From Volvox africanus (Eukaryota; Chlorophyta; Chlorophyceae; Chlamydomonadales; Volvocaceae): a DNA stretch of 64,000 nucleotides. The first letter of the stretch is position 1. Every line of letters begins with the position of its first letter. The stretch lies in contig BSDZ01000005.1 of NCBI GenBank assembly GCA_030268105.1, positions 806,001 to 870,000 on the forward strand, written 5' to 3'. A program made the translations under genes and the position numbers. The notes under the pieces are model-generated. The model saw nothing but the letters and a program-made list of their open reading frames with translations, was not told the DNA's origin and ran no database searches. Below, piece after piece: positions 10,101 to 18,701 of the stretch.

Positions 10101-11205
10101 CTCTATGGACTTTATTGTTGCGCTGCCCAAAACTGAGGGAGGATACGATGCCGTGCTGGTCCTGGTCGACCGTTTCACCAAGATGGTCCACCTGGCCCCC
10201 ACGACATCATCCTGCACAGCTGAGCAAACGGCCCGTCTATTTTTCGACAATGTGGTACGTTTGCATGGGGTCCCCAAGTCCGTGGTATCTGACCGCGGCA
10301 CTCAATTTGCAAGTAAGTTTTGGGGCGCCCTGGGGACTCTGGTAGGAATGCGGGTGAACCTGTCCACCGCCTACCACCCCCAATCTGATGGGCAAACAGA
10401 GCGTGTTAACCGTGTCCTGGGTGATATGCTCCGTAACTTTGCAGGACGCACCCCTACTGCATGGGATACCTACCTAACCGCTGCTGAGTTTGCCATTAAT
10501 AATGCTACTAACCGGTCCGTTGGTAATAGTCCGTTTTTCCTGAATTACGGTTTTAACCCTGCTTTGCCTGTTTGGCGGGAGTTGGACGTAAATGTTCCAG
10601 CTGCAAAAACGTTTGCTAAGTCTTTCGTGTCCCGTCTAACTGACGCTAAAGCTTGCCTGGAAGCTGCACAGCAACGGGCTATGGACTATTATAACAAGTC
10701 CAAAAAGGACGTCACGTTCACCAAGGGCCAGCTGGTTATGTTGAGCACGAAGAACCTTCGTTCCCTGGCTGATGGGTCTCGCAAGTTATTACCGCGCTTT
10801 GTGGGGCCTTATCCTGTCGTACGCATGGTAGGGTCGGTGGCTGTAGAGTTACAACTCCCATCTGACCTACGCATTCATCCCACATTTCATGTATCTCTCG
10901 TACGTCCATATCGGGGTACTCTGCCTGAGGCTAACGATAGCATCCCTCCTGTTACGGAAGCTAATCCCTCTACCTGGTTATCGGGTAAGCAGACCCTGTA
11001 TGCTGTCGAACGTATCCTAGATTACCGTGCACGACGTGTTGGCAAGGGCAGGCGTAAGCGCAATATGCATGAGTACCTGGTTAAATGGTCTGGGTATTCA
11101 TCTGAGCACAATAGCTGGGAACCGGCACGTAACTTCACCCCTGACATGAAACCCCTGCTTGATGAAGCTAGGCTGCGGGCACAGTCTAAGGACGGACCTC
11201 TCTGA
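7135..11205 (+). CDS. pol: Pol polyprotein of element C with chromodomain
   Basis: Open in frame with gag; from the first alternative start at 7183 it has 1340 codons. Residues counted from 7183: aspartic protease DSGASDDF near 199; reverse transcriptase from about 400 with CIDYRGLN near 459 and the active site YLDD at 559-562; RNase H with ITDAS near 712 and KTDHKPL near 768; integrase zinc domain (H, H, C, C) near 905-950; catalytic triad in MDFIVALP (about 976), DRGTQF (about 1037) and DGQTERVN (about 1072); a GPY-type module (FVGPYPV) near 1207; and a chromodomain near 1272-1322 with YAVERILDY, YLVKWSGY and NSWEP. Chromodomains of this group bind modified histone tails and guide integration. 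Length and order fit an intact chromovirus pol. It has no ATG of its own next to the UAG, so it depends on recoding from gag. Confidence 0.95.
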   Translation, partial: ELAQAGIEGSPPGVFAVGQMVAKCRAVRALLPSVLNQVEQVIGRRFSFDARTVRAGFDGFCNLFEPQGRPLSSANLGGHTILFTPSSLCELQKQLALFRACKRQHPDTSACILLPEYVSRRNPSFLSGMQRVLRFNPGTALFHSLDMAGEVVQLPGSPYSVDVWFAAPKSVQEGLPETEPCISVLCLPKAAALIGAGVPLITVSTAGRTFTALADSGASDDFISASVVTQLGLKPSPCSWSEVTLADGGKQAILGQVNLRLSAGPLRLNVRPYVLPELTDAATYILGSSTLAQYGAVLDYEAKSLRLRKGNLVCKVPFTTAGQPPDQMTPAPCFNYATTAICQHTEPEVVGRKAAVRMIRKGAHALLVRPKLHLNATSIPAYATDPELEALLQEYADIFQEVPGKPPMRPVDHTIPLVPGAVPVSRPMYRLSPLELDEVKRQVTELLKKGMIRPSTSPYSAPILFVGKKDGTLRMCIDYRGLNAATVKNRYPLPRVDDLLDKLKDSAFFSSIDLQQGYNQIRIAESDIPKTAFRTPFGHFEYTVLSFGLTNAPATFQAVMDRIFRPYIDKFVICYLDDILVFSKTREEHIQHLRLVFEVLRREQLYAKRSKCHWAQPQVEYLGHIVSQGGIQMDPRKTAVVRDWPVPSNLQELRKFLGLTNYFRKFIERYSVIAAPLTNLTRKGAFSSPEAWTPACQEAFDALKRAISDDIILHFPDYSLPFRVEVITDASIHGTGAVLLQQGRPIAYTSKKFSGAETRYTTGEQEFLAVLHALKEWRCYLEGRPFALKTDHKPLTFLQGVPSLNRRQARWMEYLARFNFDWEYLSGSLNIADALSRHPSLHAAILAVSTRSRSQAKPNFVPSDFTKRLKQAYAADPWFTIHNNTGHLVQEHGLWIRSEGSHRQIVVPNDDSLRRELLSRFHDGPLAGHPGCTRLLELLRRQFWWPRMAKDTENYVLCCDLCQRNKAQSGKAHGHLQPLSIPDAPWESVSMDFIVALPKTEGGYDAVLVLVDRFTKMVHLAPTTSSCTAEQTARLFFDNVVRLHGVPKSVVSDRGTQFASKFWGALGTLVGMRVNLSTAYHPQSDGQTERVNRVLGDMLRNFAGRTPTAWDTYLTAAEFAINNATNRSVGNSPFFLNYGFNPALPVWRELDVNVPAAKTFAKSFVSRLTDAKACLEAAQQRAMDYYNKSKKDVTFTKGQLVMLSTKNLRSLADGSRKLLPRFVGPYPVVRMVGSVAVELQLPSDLRIHPTFHVSLVRPYRGTLPEANDSIPPVTEANPSTWLSGKQTLYAVERILDYRARRVGKGRRKRNMHEYLVKWSGYSSEHNSWEPARNFTPDMKPLLDEARLRAQSKDGPL

Positions 11206-11260
11206 CGCTGTCCTACTTCAACCTGTCTGCTCTCTTCTTATGCATCGGGACGCTGCATCT

Positions 11261-11270
11261 AGAGGGGGAA
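11261..11270 (+). promoter_or_regulatory. Polypurine tract of element C
   Basis: AGAGGGGGAA, four bases before the 3' LTR. It is the expected primer site for plus-strand DNA synthesis. The array A copies have a similar G-run before their LTRs. Confidence 0.85.
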
Positions 11271-11274
11271 CAAT

Positions 11275-11697
11275 TGTTGTATCCTTAATGCATTTCGGTA
11301 ATTCATTAAGATATAATAATTATCTGTTTATTATTTTATAATATAATATATTTAATTATCATATTAACTGTTTCATGTTTCCATCTGGCATTCGATTTGT
11401 GGATTTGGTCTCGGCTGTCGACGACCAATACTAACCGACTTCCTGAAACATCCGAACCTGTCGGTTACTCCATAACCTGTATGGAATGGGCCATTTACCG
11501 CCTGAATGGTAAATGGTGGAACATCTGGTTCCTGGTTCACTGAATCTCCGGTTGTAGTGGTGACTTCTGAAGGTCACGCCCGGTTCGAGGCCTTATGGTC
11601 TCTCAAGTACGACCTAGTCGGCGGCTCTACTTAATCGGGCTCTGGCACAACAACCGGTATCTTTTGATACCACCCTTCGTGGGTACCATATACAACA
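11275..11697 (+). repeat. 3' LTR of element C
   Basis: 423 bp, TGTTGTATCC to TATACAACA, one mismatch to the 5' LTR (C at 11422). Directly followed by CTGAG (11698-11702). Confidence 0.95.
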
Positions 11698-12667
11698 CTG
11701 AGCTAGCGCCCCCGCGCGTCTTGTGTTGCCGGTTGCTGCGTCGAGCCGTGGCGGTAGGCGCGGGGCGGGTAGCTCCAAGTTCCTGGTCCAGAGCCACAGC
11801 TTCCCCAAGCAGATCCTGCACTTGCACAGCATTTGCACGAGGGGCAGACTTGACTTCTTCTTCACCGGCAAGGAGTCGTACCTCCGTTCCCCTAGCAAAT
11901 GTGACCAAGGTGTCGTACGACTTGAACGGCACCCCAGACAAGTCAGTAGCGCACCACTTAGCCAAAAGTTTCGTCAGGCCTCGCTTAAACCAAAAGACAC
12001 GCTCATTCTCGGTGAGGTCAGTGATGGGGGTCACTAGTGCTTCGAAGCGTGACTGGTACGCAGGTACGTTTTCACCAAGACGCATGTAATAGGTACCGGC
12101 CGCCAAAACCTTGCGAGCCTCCACATCACGCGCTTGCACCTCAGTAGCGAACCGTGCAAGCAGAGCAGCAATCAACTCGTCAAAAGTATAGTCGATCCGG
12201 GCGGTGGTCCATTCGTGATACCAGTTCTTTGCTGAGCCCTCGAGGGTGTTGCCAACAAAGAGACACCTGATACCATCATTATCGCCACCATGAACAGCCT
12301 GGAGATACTTTTTAGCGTCACACACGTACGCACAAGTTGCATCGGCTATGCTAGGGCCTGGTGTCTTTTCACCCAGCGAGATCATAAGCCTAGGAACGGG
12401 AATTGTCAATCTCATCACCTCAGGAATGGCAACGTGCCCTTGCGATTGAGGTAGTGGCAAGACCCGTGGCCCAGCAGTGTTGTCCATATTCGTATTGACT
12501 GCTGAATGCGGCACAATTAAGTGGGCAGGGGTCTGAAGGACAAGGGGCTCTTGAGTGGCTCGCGTGCCAACAGTCTCAAGACCTCTATCCGGAGCTCTAG
12601 CAGCCACAACAAATTCGGGTTGGCTTGCTAAGCTAGTAAGCGGTGTATCGTCGCATTCCGCAGACAT
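11698..12667 (-). CDS. Element B gag, 5' part with capsid domain
   Basis: From ATG 12667 on the minus strand, this part encodes the N terminus and capsid region of Gag: an IPVPRLMI stretch, AKNWYHEW, LLARFATEVQ, YQSRFEALVTPI, ENERVFWFKRGL and the CATDLSG block, each with a clear counterpart in element C. It is interrupted at 11697/11698 by insertion of C. Beyond that point, translations that continue into C's LTR are meaningless. The real continuation is 4521-4256, and the joined frame (411 codons) is unbroken. Identity to C's Gag is modest, so B and C are different families of one lineage. The LTRs also differ in length and sequence (835 against 423 bp). Confidence 0.85.
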
Positions 12668-12754
12668 GGAACACGAAGCAATACCCTAGGCTTGCGTAAA
12701 AGAAGACGATTTCTACCGCAAAAGCAAGAGTACAAAACGATTCGGTGGGCCTAC

Positions 12755-12897
12755 CGACAGTACTCTTGAGGAGATTCAGCAAACTCAGCAAGTACTTGCC
12801 CAGCTGAGTCCTGATCTCCGTAGTTTGGGCGATAAGAGTCGCCAACTGGTCCGGACGAAAGCCGGTCTCAGTCGTCGCAGCAAGCAATGCCGGAGCG
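12755..12897 (-). CDS. Candidate second leader exon of element B
   Basis: Open stretch on the minus strand, accepting phase 2 after an acceptor reading GTAATCTCAG and leaving in phase 1 at a donor GG/GTAGGCCC, the same as in element C. The translation is rich in Leu, Thr and Ala and aligns loosely with C's 5540-5670 exon. In B no acceptor that I could find joins it in frame to the gag ATG at 12667, because an in-frame TAG intervenes. Either the real acceptor was missed or B has lost the frame. Confidence 0.4.
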
Positions 12898-12970
12898 CTG
12901 AGATTACCTGCGACTCAGAGCGTACACTTACACAACAAGTGCAGCAATTTAGGCAAAAGCAATCAAACGA

Positions 12971-13066
12971 TTACAAACCGGAAGCAGCGGCGTCCAAGAC
13001 AGCGCGGCGTAGGTCTTCGGCAAAAGTGTCTAGCGGTCCTCGGGGTTCGTCGCTGGAACTCGCCAT
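12971..13066 (-). CDS. Small leader ORF / candidate first exon of element B
   Basis: A 31-codon ORF starting at ATG 13066 on the minus strand, ending AAASGL then TAA, with a splice-donor-like GTAAT overlapping the last codon (exon 13066-12975). It matches element C's 5097-5204 in position, in its acidic N-terminal half, in its C-terminal half and in the donor. B and C otherwise differ greatly in their leaders, so the conservation suggests a coding role. Confidence 0.45.
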   Translation of the reverse strand: MASSSDEPRGPLDTFAEDLRRAVLDAAASGL

Positions 13067-13118
13067 AGAAAGAACCTACTTCCGGTTTGACACAAAGAGA
13101 CAGTTAGGCAACGAACCT

Positions 13119-13130
13119 GTCTCGATACCA
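13119..13130 (-). promoter_or_regulatory. Primer-binding site of element B
   Basis: TGGTATCGAGAC on the minus strand, three bases inside the 5' LTR of B. It is identical to that of element C. Confidence 0.75.
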
Positions 13131-13133
13131 ATT

Positions 13134-13968
13134 TGTTGTACCTCTCCTTCGTGTTTGCTCATAAGTATCTGCACGTCTGAAGACTTTCGAGACCGGTGCG
13201 CGAGCACTTGCAAGTACAGCAAGGCAATCGAGAGTAAACAAAGACAGACGGAAGACTTTAAGGCAAGAAGAGATATAACTTACAACAATGCAGACCGAAG
13301 CGATGTGATGGACGAAATCACCGTCAGCGCCGGAAGCAAGCAATCATCACGCGGCGGTGATACGCAAAGTTCAGGCTTAGCTCGGGCTAAGTAGAATAGC
13401 GATTAACAATAAGAGTGTTGAACACACAAGTGTTCTCCGGTATCAAAATATCTTATCTTCCTTAGCCGTCCTCGCATCTGTTATACTCGCAGCATCGCGA
13501 CGCCGTACGACTCGCACTAGGAGGCCGATCCTAAGTGTGACAACCCTACTGTGCATAGGCGATGTTCACGTATAACAACCGATAAGCCTTTCCGGCATTC
13601 ACATGATGCAAGGGTCCAAATAACGATATTCGGTTGCAAGGCATGTATCGCGACAAGTGCGGCGCTCTCAACATGTGCTGTAATGAAGTAATATTATATC
13701 AAATAATATTACTTATCGTTCCATAGCACGAGCACAATGCACTTCTCGATCGTTCGGGATTTCATGCATGCTAGGCGGATCAGCCATGATGCGATGTCGC
13801 GATGTATAATGGTAACATGCCAAAACGTATATAAATGTATGCAAATACATTTATGTCATGCAAGTTCATTCATATGCATAAGTCATTCATGCGTTCATCA
13901 AGATAGCACTTCGCCTCGTAGCGTCGCATCGACCTACGCATCGGCAGGAAACGAACCGTAGCACAACA
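13134..13968 (-). repeat. 5' LTR of element B
   Basis: An 835-bp LTR in minus orientation. On the plus strand it starts TGTTGTACC and ends GCACAACA. It is of the same family as the two LTRs of array A, with more differences. It contains an AT palindrome around 13690-13713 that corresponds to the one in A. Confidence 0.85.
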
Positions 13969-14304
13969 TTCTCCACCTCCACTGCCTCCCAAGCAAAAGG
14001 CCTGGTCCTCCCTCCCAGGGGCACTCAAAGGAAAGGGGGCACTAAGCTAGGACCCTCCCAAACTGCCCAGCAGAAAAGCTAGACCCCTCCAAAGACGTGG
14101 GGGGGATAACAAGCCACCAAGGTGCCCCCCTGAAAAGCTCAACGGCTAAGCCCACAGAGAGCCCTAGCTATCTCTATCTGCAAGACGAGAGGAGAGGCCT
14201 CCCTCTCCACCTACTAGATCCCTCCCAGTCCCCATGGACAAGGAAAGGCCAGCCTTACCCAGGAGCACGCCTCCCTGCCGCCTTCCAACACCTGGCCAAC
14301 TCTG
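13969..14304 (-). mobile_element. Relic of a LINE 3' untranslated region
   Basis: GC-rich DNA whose landmarks run in the same order as the minus-strand LINE 3' region at about 44880-45130: a CAGAAAA block, a G-run followed by GATAACAAGCC (GATGACAAGCC in the LINE), then GTGCCCCCCTGAAAAG (GCGCCCCCCTAGAAAG). It is much diverged and has no ORF. Element B's LTR begins exactly at its left edge. Confidence 0.5.
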
Positions 14305-15180
14305 TGTTGTATCCTCTTTGCTGCTCATGCACTTATTTGCACGTTTCAATGATAAGTGCCAAGTGCCAATGTGTAGTGCCAAGTGCTGATGCACTTCACA
14401 CAACAAGCCAATTGCTTGTTGTATGAGATGATTTCAGGGTGAGATTCAGGGACAGCGGAAAACTTCAGAAGTGAAAGGATTACAACTTATGATGCAAAAT
14501 ATGAGATGCAGACATGACGGCTATCAGAACCAATTCCAGGCAATCATTATCTAACCGGCTATCAATACTCAGGCTTGCTCAGACCATACGTAGCGTAGTT
14601 TAGCTCAATACAATAATATGATGATCGTCCAATTAGAGGTTGTGAGAAGCTTACTTATCCGGCCATCCTCGCACATCTTATACTCGTGATATTGTTGCGT
14701 GGTGCATATCACACCAGATCCTCAATCCACAAGTGTGATAAACCCTAGCAAGTTTATCACCGATATTTGCACGCAGTATATTGTCAATATCAAGCCTTCC
14801 TGGCATATATGTAGTGTAAATGGCTGAATATCAATATTGTAGCTTAACTGCCATGGTCATTGCTGCGATCATATCTAACATTGCCGCGCTTATTTTGTAA
14901 CCATGGTGTAGATGTCAGTATTAATTAGTGTGAGTCTGAGCGCTCCTATGTAATTGTTCTGTGATGCATGTGTGAACTTGCTTTCTCAGGGTAACTGCAC
15001 CTCAAGCCGCACTTCTCACACTTAAGGATTGATCATGCAAGCATTGATGTAATAATATAGCAATTATTATCATTTATTGAATCACACCAATTATTGCTGA
15101 ACAACTACGTAAGTCTGCTCAATCTGTGCATCATCAGTTGTTATGCTGGCAGTGCCACGTGCATAACATTGATCCCGCAG
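14305..15180 (-). repeat. Diverged gypsy-type LTR relic
   Basis: Begins TGTTGTATCC. Pieces match the minus-oriented LTR of B in order: CTGCTCAT...TTTGCACGT near the start, and around 14650-14810 the blocks CCATCCTCGCACATCTTATA, AAACCCTAG and AAGCCTTCCTGGCAT. Its right half (14880-15055) also matches the DNA on both sides of the copia element at 28412-33148. The right boundary is not clear. Confidence 0.5.
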
Positions 15181-15189
15181 ATTTATCAA

Positions 15190-15214
15190 TATACATATAC
15201 ATATACATATACAT
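15190..15214. repeat. ATACAT microsatellite before a truncated LINE
   Basis: About four units of ATACAT end where the truncated LINE copy begins. The same hexamer follows the 3' end of the next LINE at 24041-24082. Confidence 0.9.
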
Positions 15215-16590
15215 CTTTCCAGAGTGCCCATCAAACCATGTGGGTGTGGCAGCTATGGAGCTGATACTGATCAACCTTGCTCCCCACGCCTGCACCACTT
15301 CTGGGAGTGCCCTATAGCCAAGGCGGTGCGAGAACAGATCGACAGACATCTGCCATTGCCGACATCAGCCACCATTGAAGGGGGCATGACCAGGCAACAG
15401 CTATGGCTTGTCCAAGCACCTCCCGGTTGCGAGCAGGCCCCTTGGGATGTGATAGCTTTGGCAGCCTTATCTTCTATGGATTATGGCAGGCACTGTCTCC
15501 GGGCGGCAACCAGGGAACACAGGCCACAGGGGCCTTCTACCCACGGACGGCAGCAGCAACAACAGACCCACACAGCAGAGCAGGGACCCCGTCAACAGGC
15601 TATTACTGACTTCTTCAACCGTTCAGGGGGGTTCCCTCAAGAGGAAGAGGAAGATGCCAACACCCATCCAATCATCTCTACAACACAGCCAGCAATGGAC
15701 ACTCCAACACAAACAGCAGCCTCACCCCTGGACCGTGCACGGGCCCGTACATTTGCAGACTTTTGGGCACGCTTGCATTCTTTTGCAGCGTTGGGAATAC
15801 CTCACTATGGCTGGGATCAAGTGGGACCACAACATCCCATCCTAGCCATAGTTGGCACGCAAATGCGGTGTGCAGATCCGGTTGACATCACCGACCATGG
15901 AGCAGCAAGAACAGAGCAGGGGCTTTAAGGCAGGAGTTTTGAGGAGGAGGTTCTGTGGGAGGAAAGGGGGAGAGTGAGGGAGGTAGAGACAAGGAGAGGG
16001 CGGTCTAGTTCTTGAGGAGGGGAAGGGAGAGGGTGGAGGGTTTCGTGGCTAGAGGTTCCTGTGTCCAGGCTTCGGGTCCTTAGGGTTTTAGGGGGGGTCA
16101 GCGAGAGAGGTCTTTCCTTTTTGTGCAGTGCAGGTGTCTGCGGGGCCAGCTTTGGGTGGGGCCGGAAGGCTTTCTAGGGGGGCGCCAGTTCGGCTTGTCA
16201 TCCCCCCCTCCGCCTCTTGTTGGGTTCTTCCGGCTTGGCTGTGTAAGGGTGTGCTTTCCTGCTGGTGTTTCTCCTCTGAGGGGATCTGTGTGTGTCTGTC
16301 AGGCTCCTGTCAGGTCAGTTTCGGGTTAGAGGAGAGGTTTCCCCATCCTTTGAGCAGCTAGATGTCCCCCATTTTCTGTTGGGCCTTTTTGTGTTTTCTT
16401 GGTGGCCCTGAGTGCTCTGTGAGTGGCCAGGCGAGAGCCTGTGAGGGCTCGCTGGCCCTAGTGAGAGGGGGAGCACGTGGCAGGACAGACAGACAAAGCC
16501 ACGTGTTCCTCCCCTGCGCTGTGGCTCGGTCCGGTCAGGACCCCCGGTGCTCGTCTTTGAAGGGCGAGTCGCCCACAGTGTAACACCCAT
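15213..16590 (+). mobile_element. 5'-truncated LINE copy (T1)
   Basis: Nearly identical to 22664-24040 of the full-length LINE; in the parts I compared base by base I saw two substitutions. It holds the last 236 or so codons of ORF2 (stop at 15926-15928), including the Cys/His zinc motif and the PIP-box-like QQAITDFF (15593-15616), and the whole 3' untranslated region down to GTAACACCC. Its truncated 5' end meets the ATACAT repeat. The full-length LINE starts about 12 bp after its 3' end. Confidence 0.9.
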
Positions 16591-16601
16591 AATACATAGT
16601 A

Positions 16602-17117
16602 TGTATGGTTAGCTTCGCAATATTATCGGCACGTTATTGTCGCCGGTGATCGCGCAGATGATTTAGAACTTGCGCGATAAAGGAGCAGCAATCCCTTGTT
16701 CTAGTCCTACAATTAGCGTTTTTTGTCTGGCTGAACTAGCGGCGACCGTCGTGCTTGCGGAGGCTTGCATTTCGGTGGCTTACGTCTAGACACCAGCACG
16801 AACAGCTGCCTTACCTCCTTGGGATTTGCCTTCTTTTACTCTTATTTCTACGGCGGGGTTAGCGAGGACTTTTGCGGCTGCCGCGACTTGGGACATCTCG
16901 CGAATTTTCCCGACTTTTGGCCAACAACGCGATCAACCACCACTTCTAGGGAATTGTCTTCATCTGCTTTCTTCTCATCGGCGGAGATAGAGGCAACTCT
17001 CGCGGCGGCGGGGATTCGGAGCTTTTCGCCTTTTTTTCATTTAGCCATCCTCACAGACAGTCGCCATGCTTCGGAACTCCAATTGCACGGCTTCTCAATG
17101 CCATTCTAGCTTCTAAT
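16602..17117 (+). other. LINE 5' untranslated region (L+)
   Basis: Shares blocks with 51653-52172 of the minus-strand copy: ATTATCGGCA, TTAGAACTTGC, GCAGCAAT, GGCTGAACTAGCGGCGACC. The stretch 16640-16715 looks distantly tRNA-like, with a B-box-like GTTCTAGTCC. LINE promoters are normally internal and would lie here. Confidence 0.6.
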
Positions 17118-18701
17118 ATGGCCGAAATTAACCGCGCGCGGACCACCGCGCGAGCACCTAAGAGCTCCAGCCAACAGAGGCCCGCCCACCCGGCCTCCGA
17201 TGGCACAACGCTTCATCAATTTGGAGCAAATCCAACGGGACTTACCAGCTGGAACTCCCGTCTTACTCGACCAAGAGTCTGTGGCCCTGGACATCCATTG
17301 GCCAGCAGACTCCAACCCGGCAGACATCCACGCCCAACTTTTTGGGCCACTCATGAATGCCATCATTGCCAAGGTACATGAGGTTATGGTAGCCAACATG
17401 CCAGGCCTACCTTGCAGCCTGCCAAAGGTTGGCCAGCATCATCAGTACAAGCACCCCAATGGCAATGTGGTGCAAGAACTGTCCATTCTTATCCCAAAGG
17501 GTGGTAGGGCATGGCTCGTATCCTCCCCAGCAGTCACCAGGGGACACCTGAGACTGGGGCAAGTCCACCTTCTCCCTAACAGCCCACCCATCACCGTGGA
17601 GGTCCACATCAAAAACTTCCACAAGGTGCAGCCAGCCATCTGGGAGATTTCTGGGGTGCCGTCCACCTTATCCCCGCTAGCCATCCCTAGCTTCCTGGCA
17701 CATGCCTACTCATCAGAATGAGCACCCAGGCGCATGACTGAGTTCCAGGATCTTAAACCCACGCGCATGGCTGACACGTGGCGGGTTAAAATGGCACCGG
17801 GCTCCCACAATCTACCACACCAGAGCAGGTTTAGCCTTGGACAACCGGGGGGCTCTTCGAACCAGGGCATGCTGGTGGCTTCCAGGCTCCGGGCAGCAGT
17901 AGAGGAGGCCCCTTTTCTCATGCCATGCAAACCCCCTCCACGCATGGAGCTCAACCGCCAGCGGGACCTCAACCGCCAACGACTGCCATCACATCAACCA
18001 ATCCCCCCAACCCAGCCCATAGCCCGACTGAGCGGTCCTGACCCCTCGTCCAGCAGGGCCAACACTGTGCCATCCTTTGCGGATGTTCTGAGGCAGCACC
18101 CTCTGAGCCCCCAAGGCAACTCGCTCCCAGCTCCCTGGCGCCACTCCCTCCTGGGGCGCCCCAACCCACGGCCCCACCACCCAGGCCGCGCCCCCAAGAG
18201 ATCGTCAATGCAGCAGCAACTGCAGCAGTGGCCAGGGAAGCAGCAGCCAAAGCCGCAGAAGCAGCATGCAAACCCAGAACCCTAACTACTTCAACCAATG
18301 TAGTCACAGGTCAGCCGGGGCCCCCAGCAGAGGCTCAACCAGCGGGACACTCTCAACCCAGGACCCAGGCACCTCAGCATCCCTCAAACAGCCACGCCCC
18401 CACCAACACCCAACAAAACAAAATTCGCAAGCGGCGCCTAACCCATCTGTCAGAGGAGGAACGAGCACAGCGGCACATGGCCCAAACAGAGAGGGCAAGG
18501 CAAGCCCGGAAGGCCAAACTGGCCTTGCGATGGACGCAGAGGGAGCCAACAATATCGGGTGGTATCTCCAAGGAGACACCCCGACCGCGGTGGACATCCA
18601 CTCGGCATTCCCGGCAAACCAACAACCCCTACCCACCCCAGGACATGGACTGCGATGGGAAGGAGAGCAGCCCCCACACATGGGAACCCCAAGCAAAATA
18701 A
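17118..18701 (+). pseudogene. LINE ORF1, broken (L+)
   Basis: Counterpart of the intact 550-residue ORF1 at 51652-50000. The start MAEINRARTT aligns with MIDINRARTT of the intact copy; a 17-bp length difference near 17155 then shifts the frame, and MAQRFINLEQ (17200) resumes the alignment. A CGA codon has become TGA at 17719-17721, and another frameshift lies near 18105. The final frame ends at TAA 18699-18701. ORF1 proteins of LINEs bind the element RNA. This one is rich in Pro and Ala and ends in a long basic, probably helical region. No CCHC knuckle is visible, so its RNA-binding fold is not identified. Confidence 0.85.

Larger units (their letters stand above)
4527..11697 (+). mobile_element. 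Complete Ty3/gypsy chromovirus (element C)
   Basis: A full-length 7171-bp element: LTR 4527-4949, primer-binding site, leader, gag, in-frame UAG, pol, polypurine tract, LTR 11275-11697, with CTGAG target duplications outside. The LTRs are both 423 bp and differ at one position (T at 4674, C at 11422), which means a very recent insertion. All expected domains are present and uninterrupted: Gag with CCHC knuckle, aspartic protease, RT, RNase H, integrase, GPY/F-type module and a C-terminal chromodomain. Apart from the gag-pol UAG, which the related element B also has, no defect is visible, so it may be able to move. Confidence 0.95.
3273..13968 (-). mobile_element. Truncated Ty3/gypsy element B, host of the element C insertion
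   Basis: Read on the minus strand, it runs from a 5' LTR (13968-13134) through a primer-binding site, two leader exons, gag, an in-frame stop and the protease part of pol, and is cut off at 3273 by array A. Element C sits inside its gag with the 5-bp duplication CTGAG on both sides. With C and one CTGAG removed, the two parts of gag stay in one frame (411 codons plus stop), so gag was intact when C landed. Reverse transcriptase, integrase and the 3' LTR are not in the window. Confidence 0.85.
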
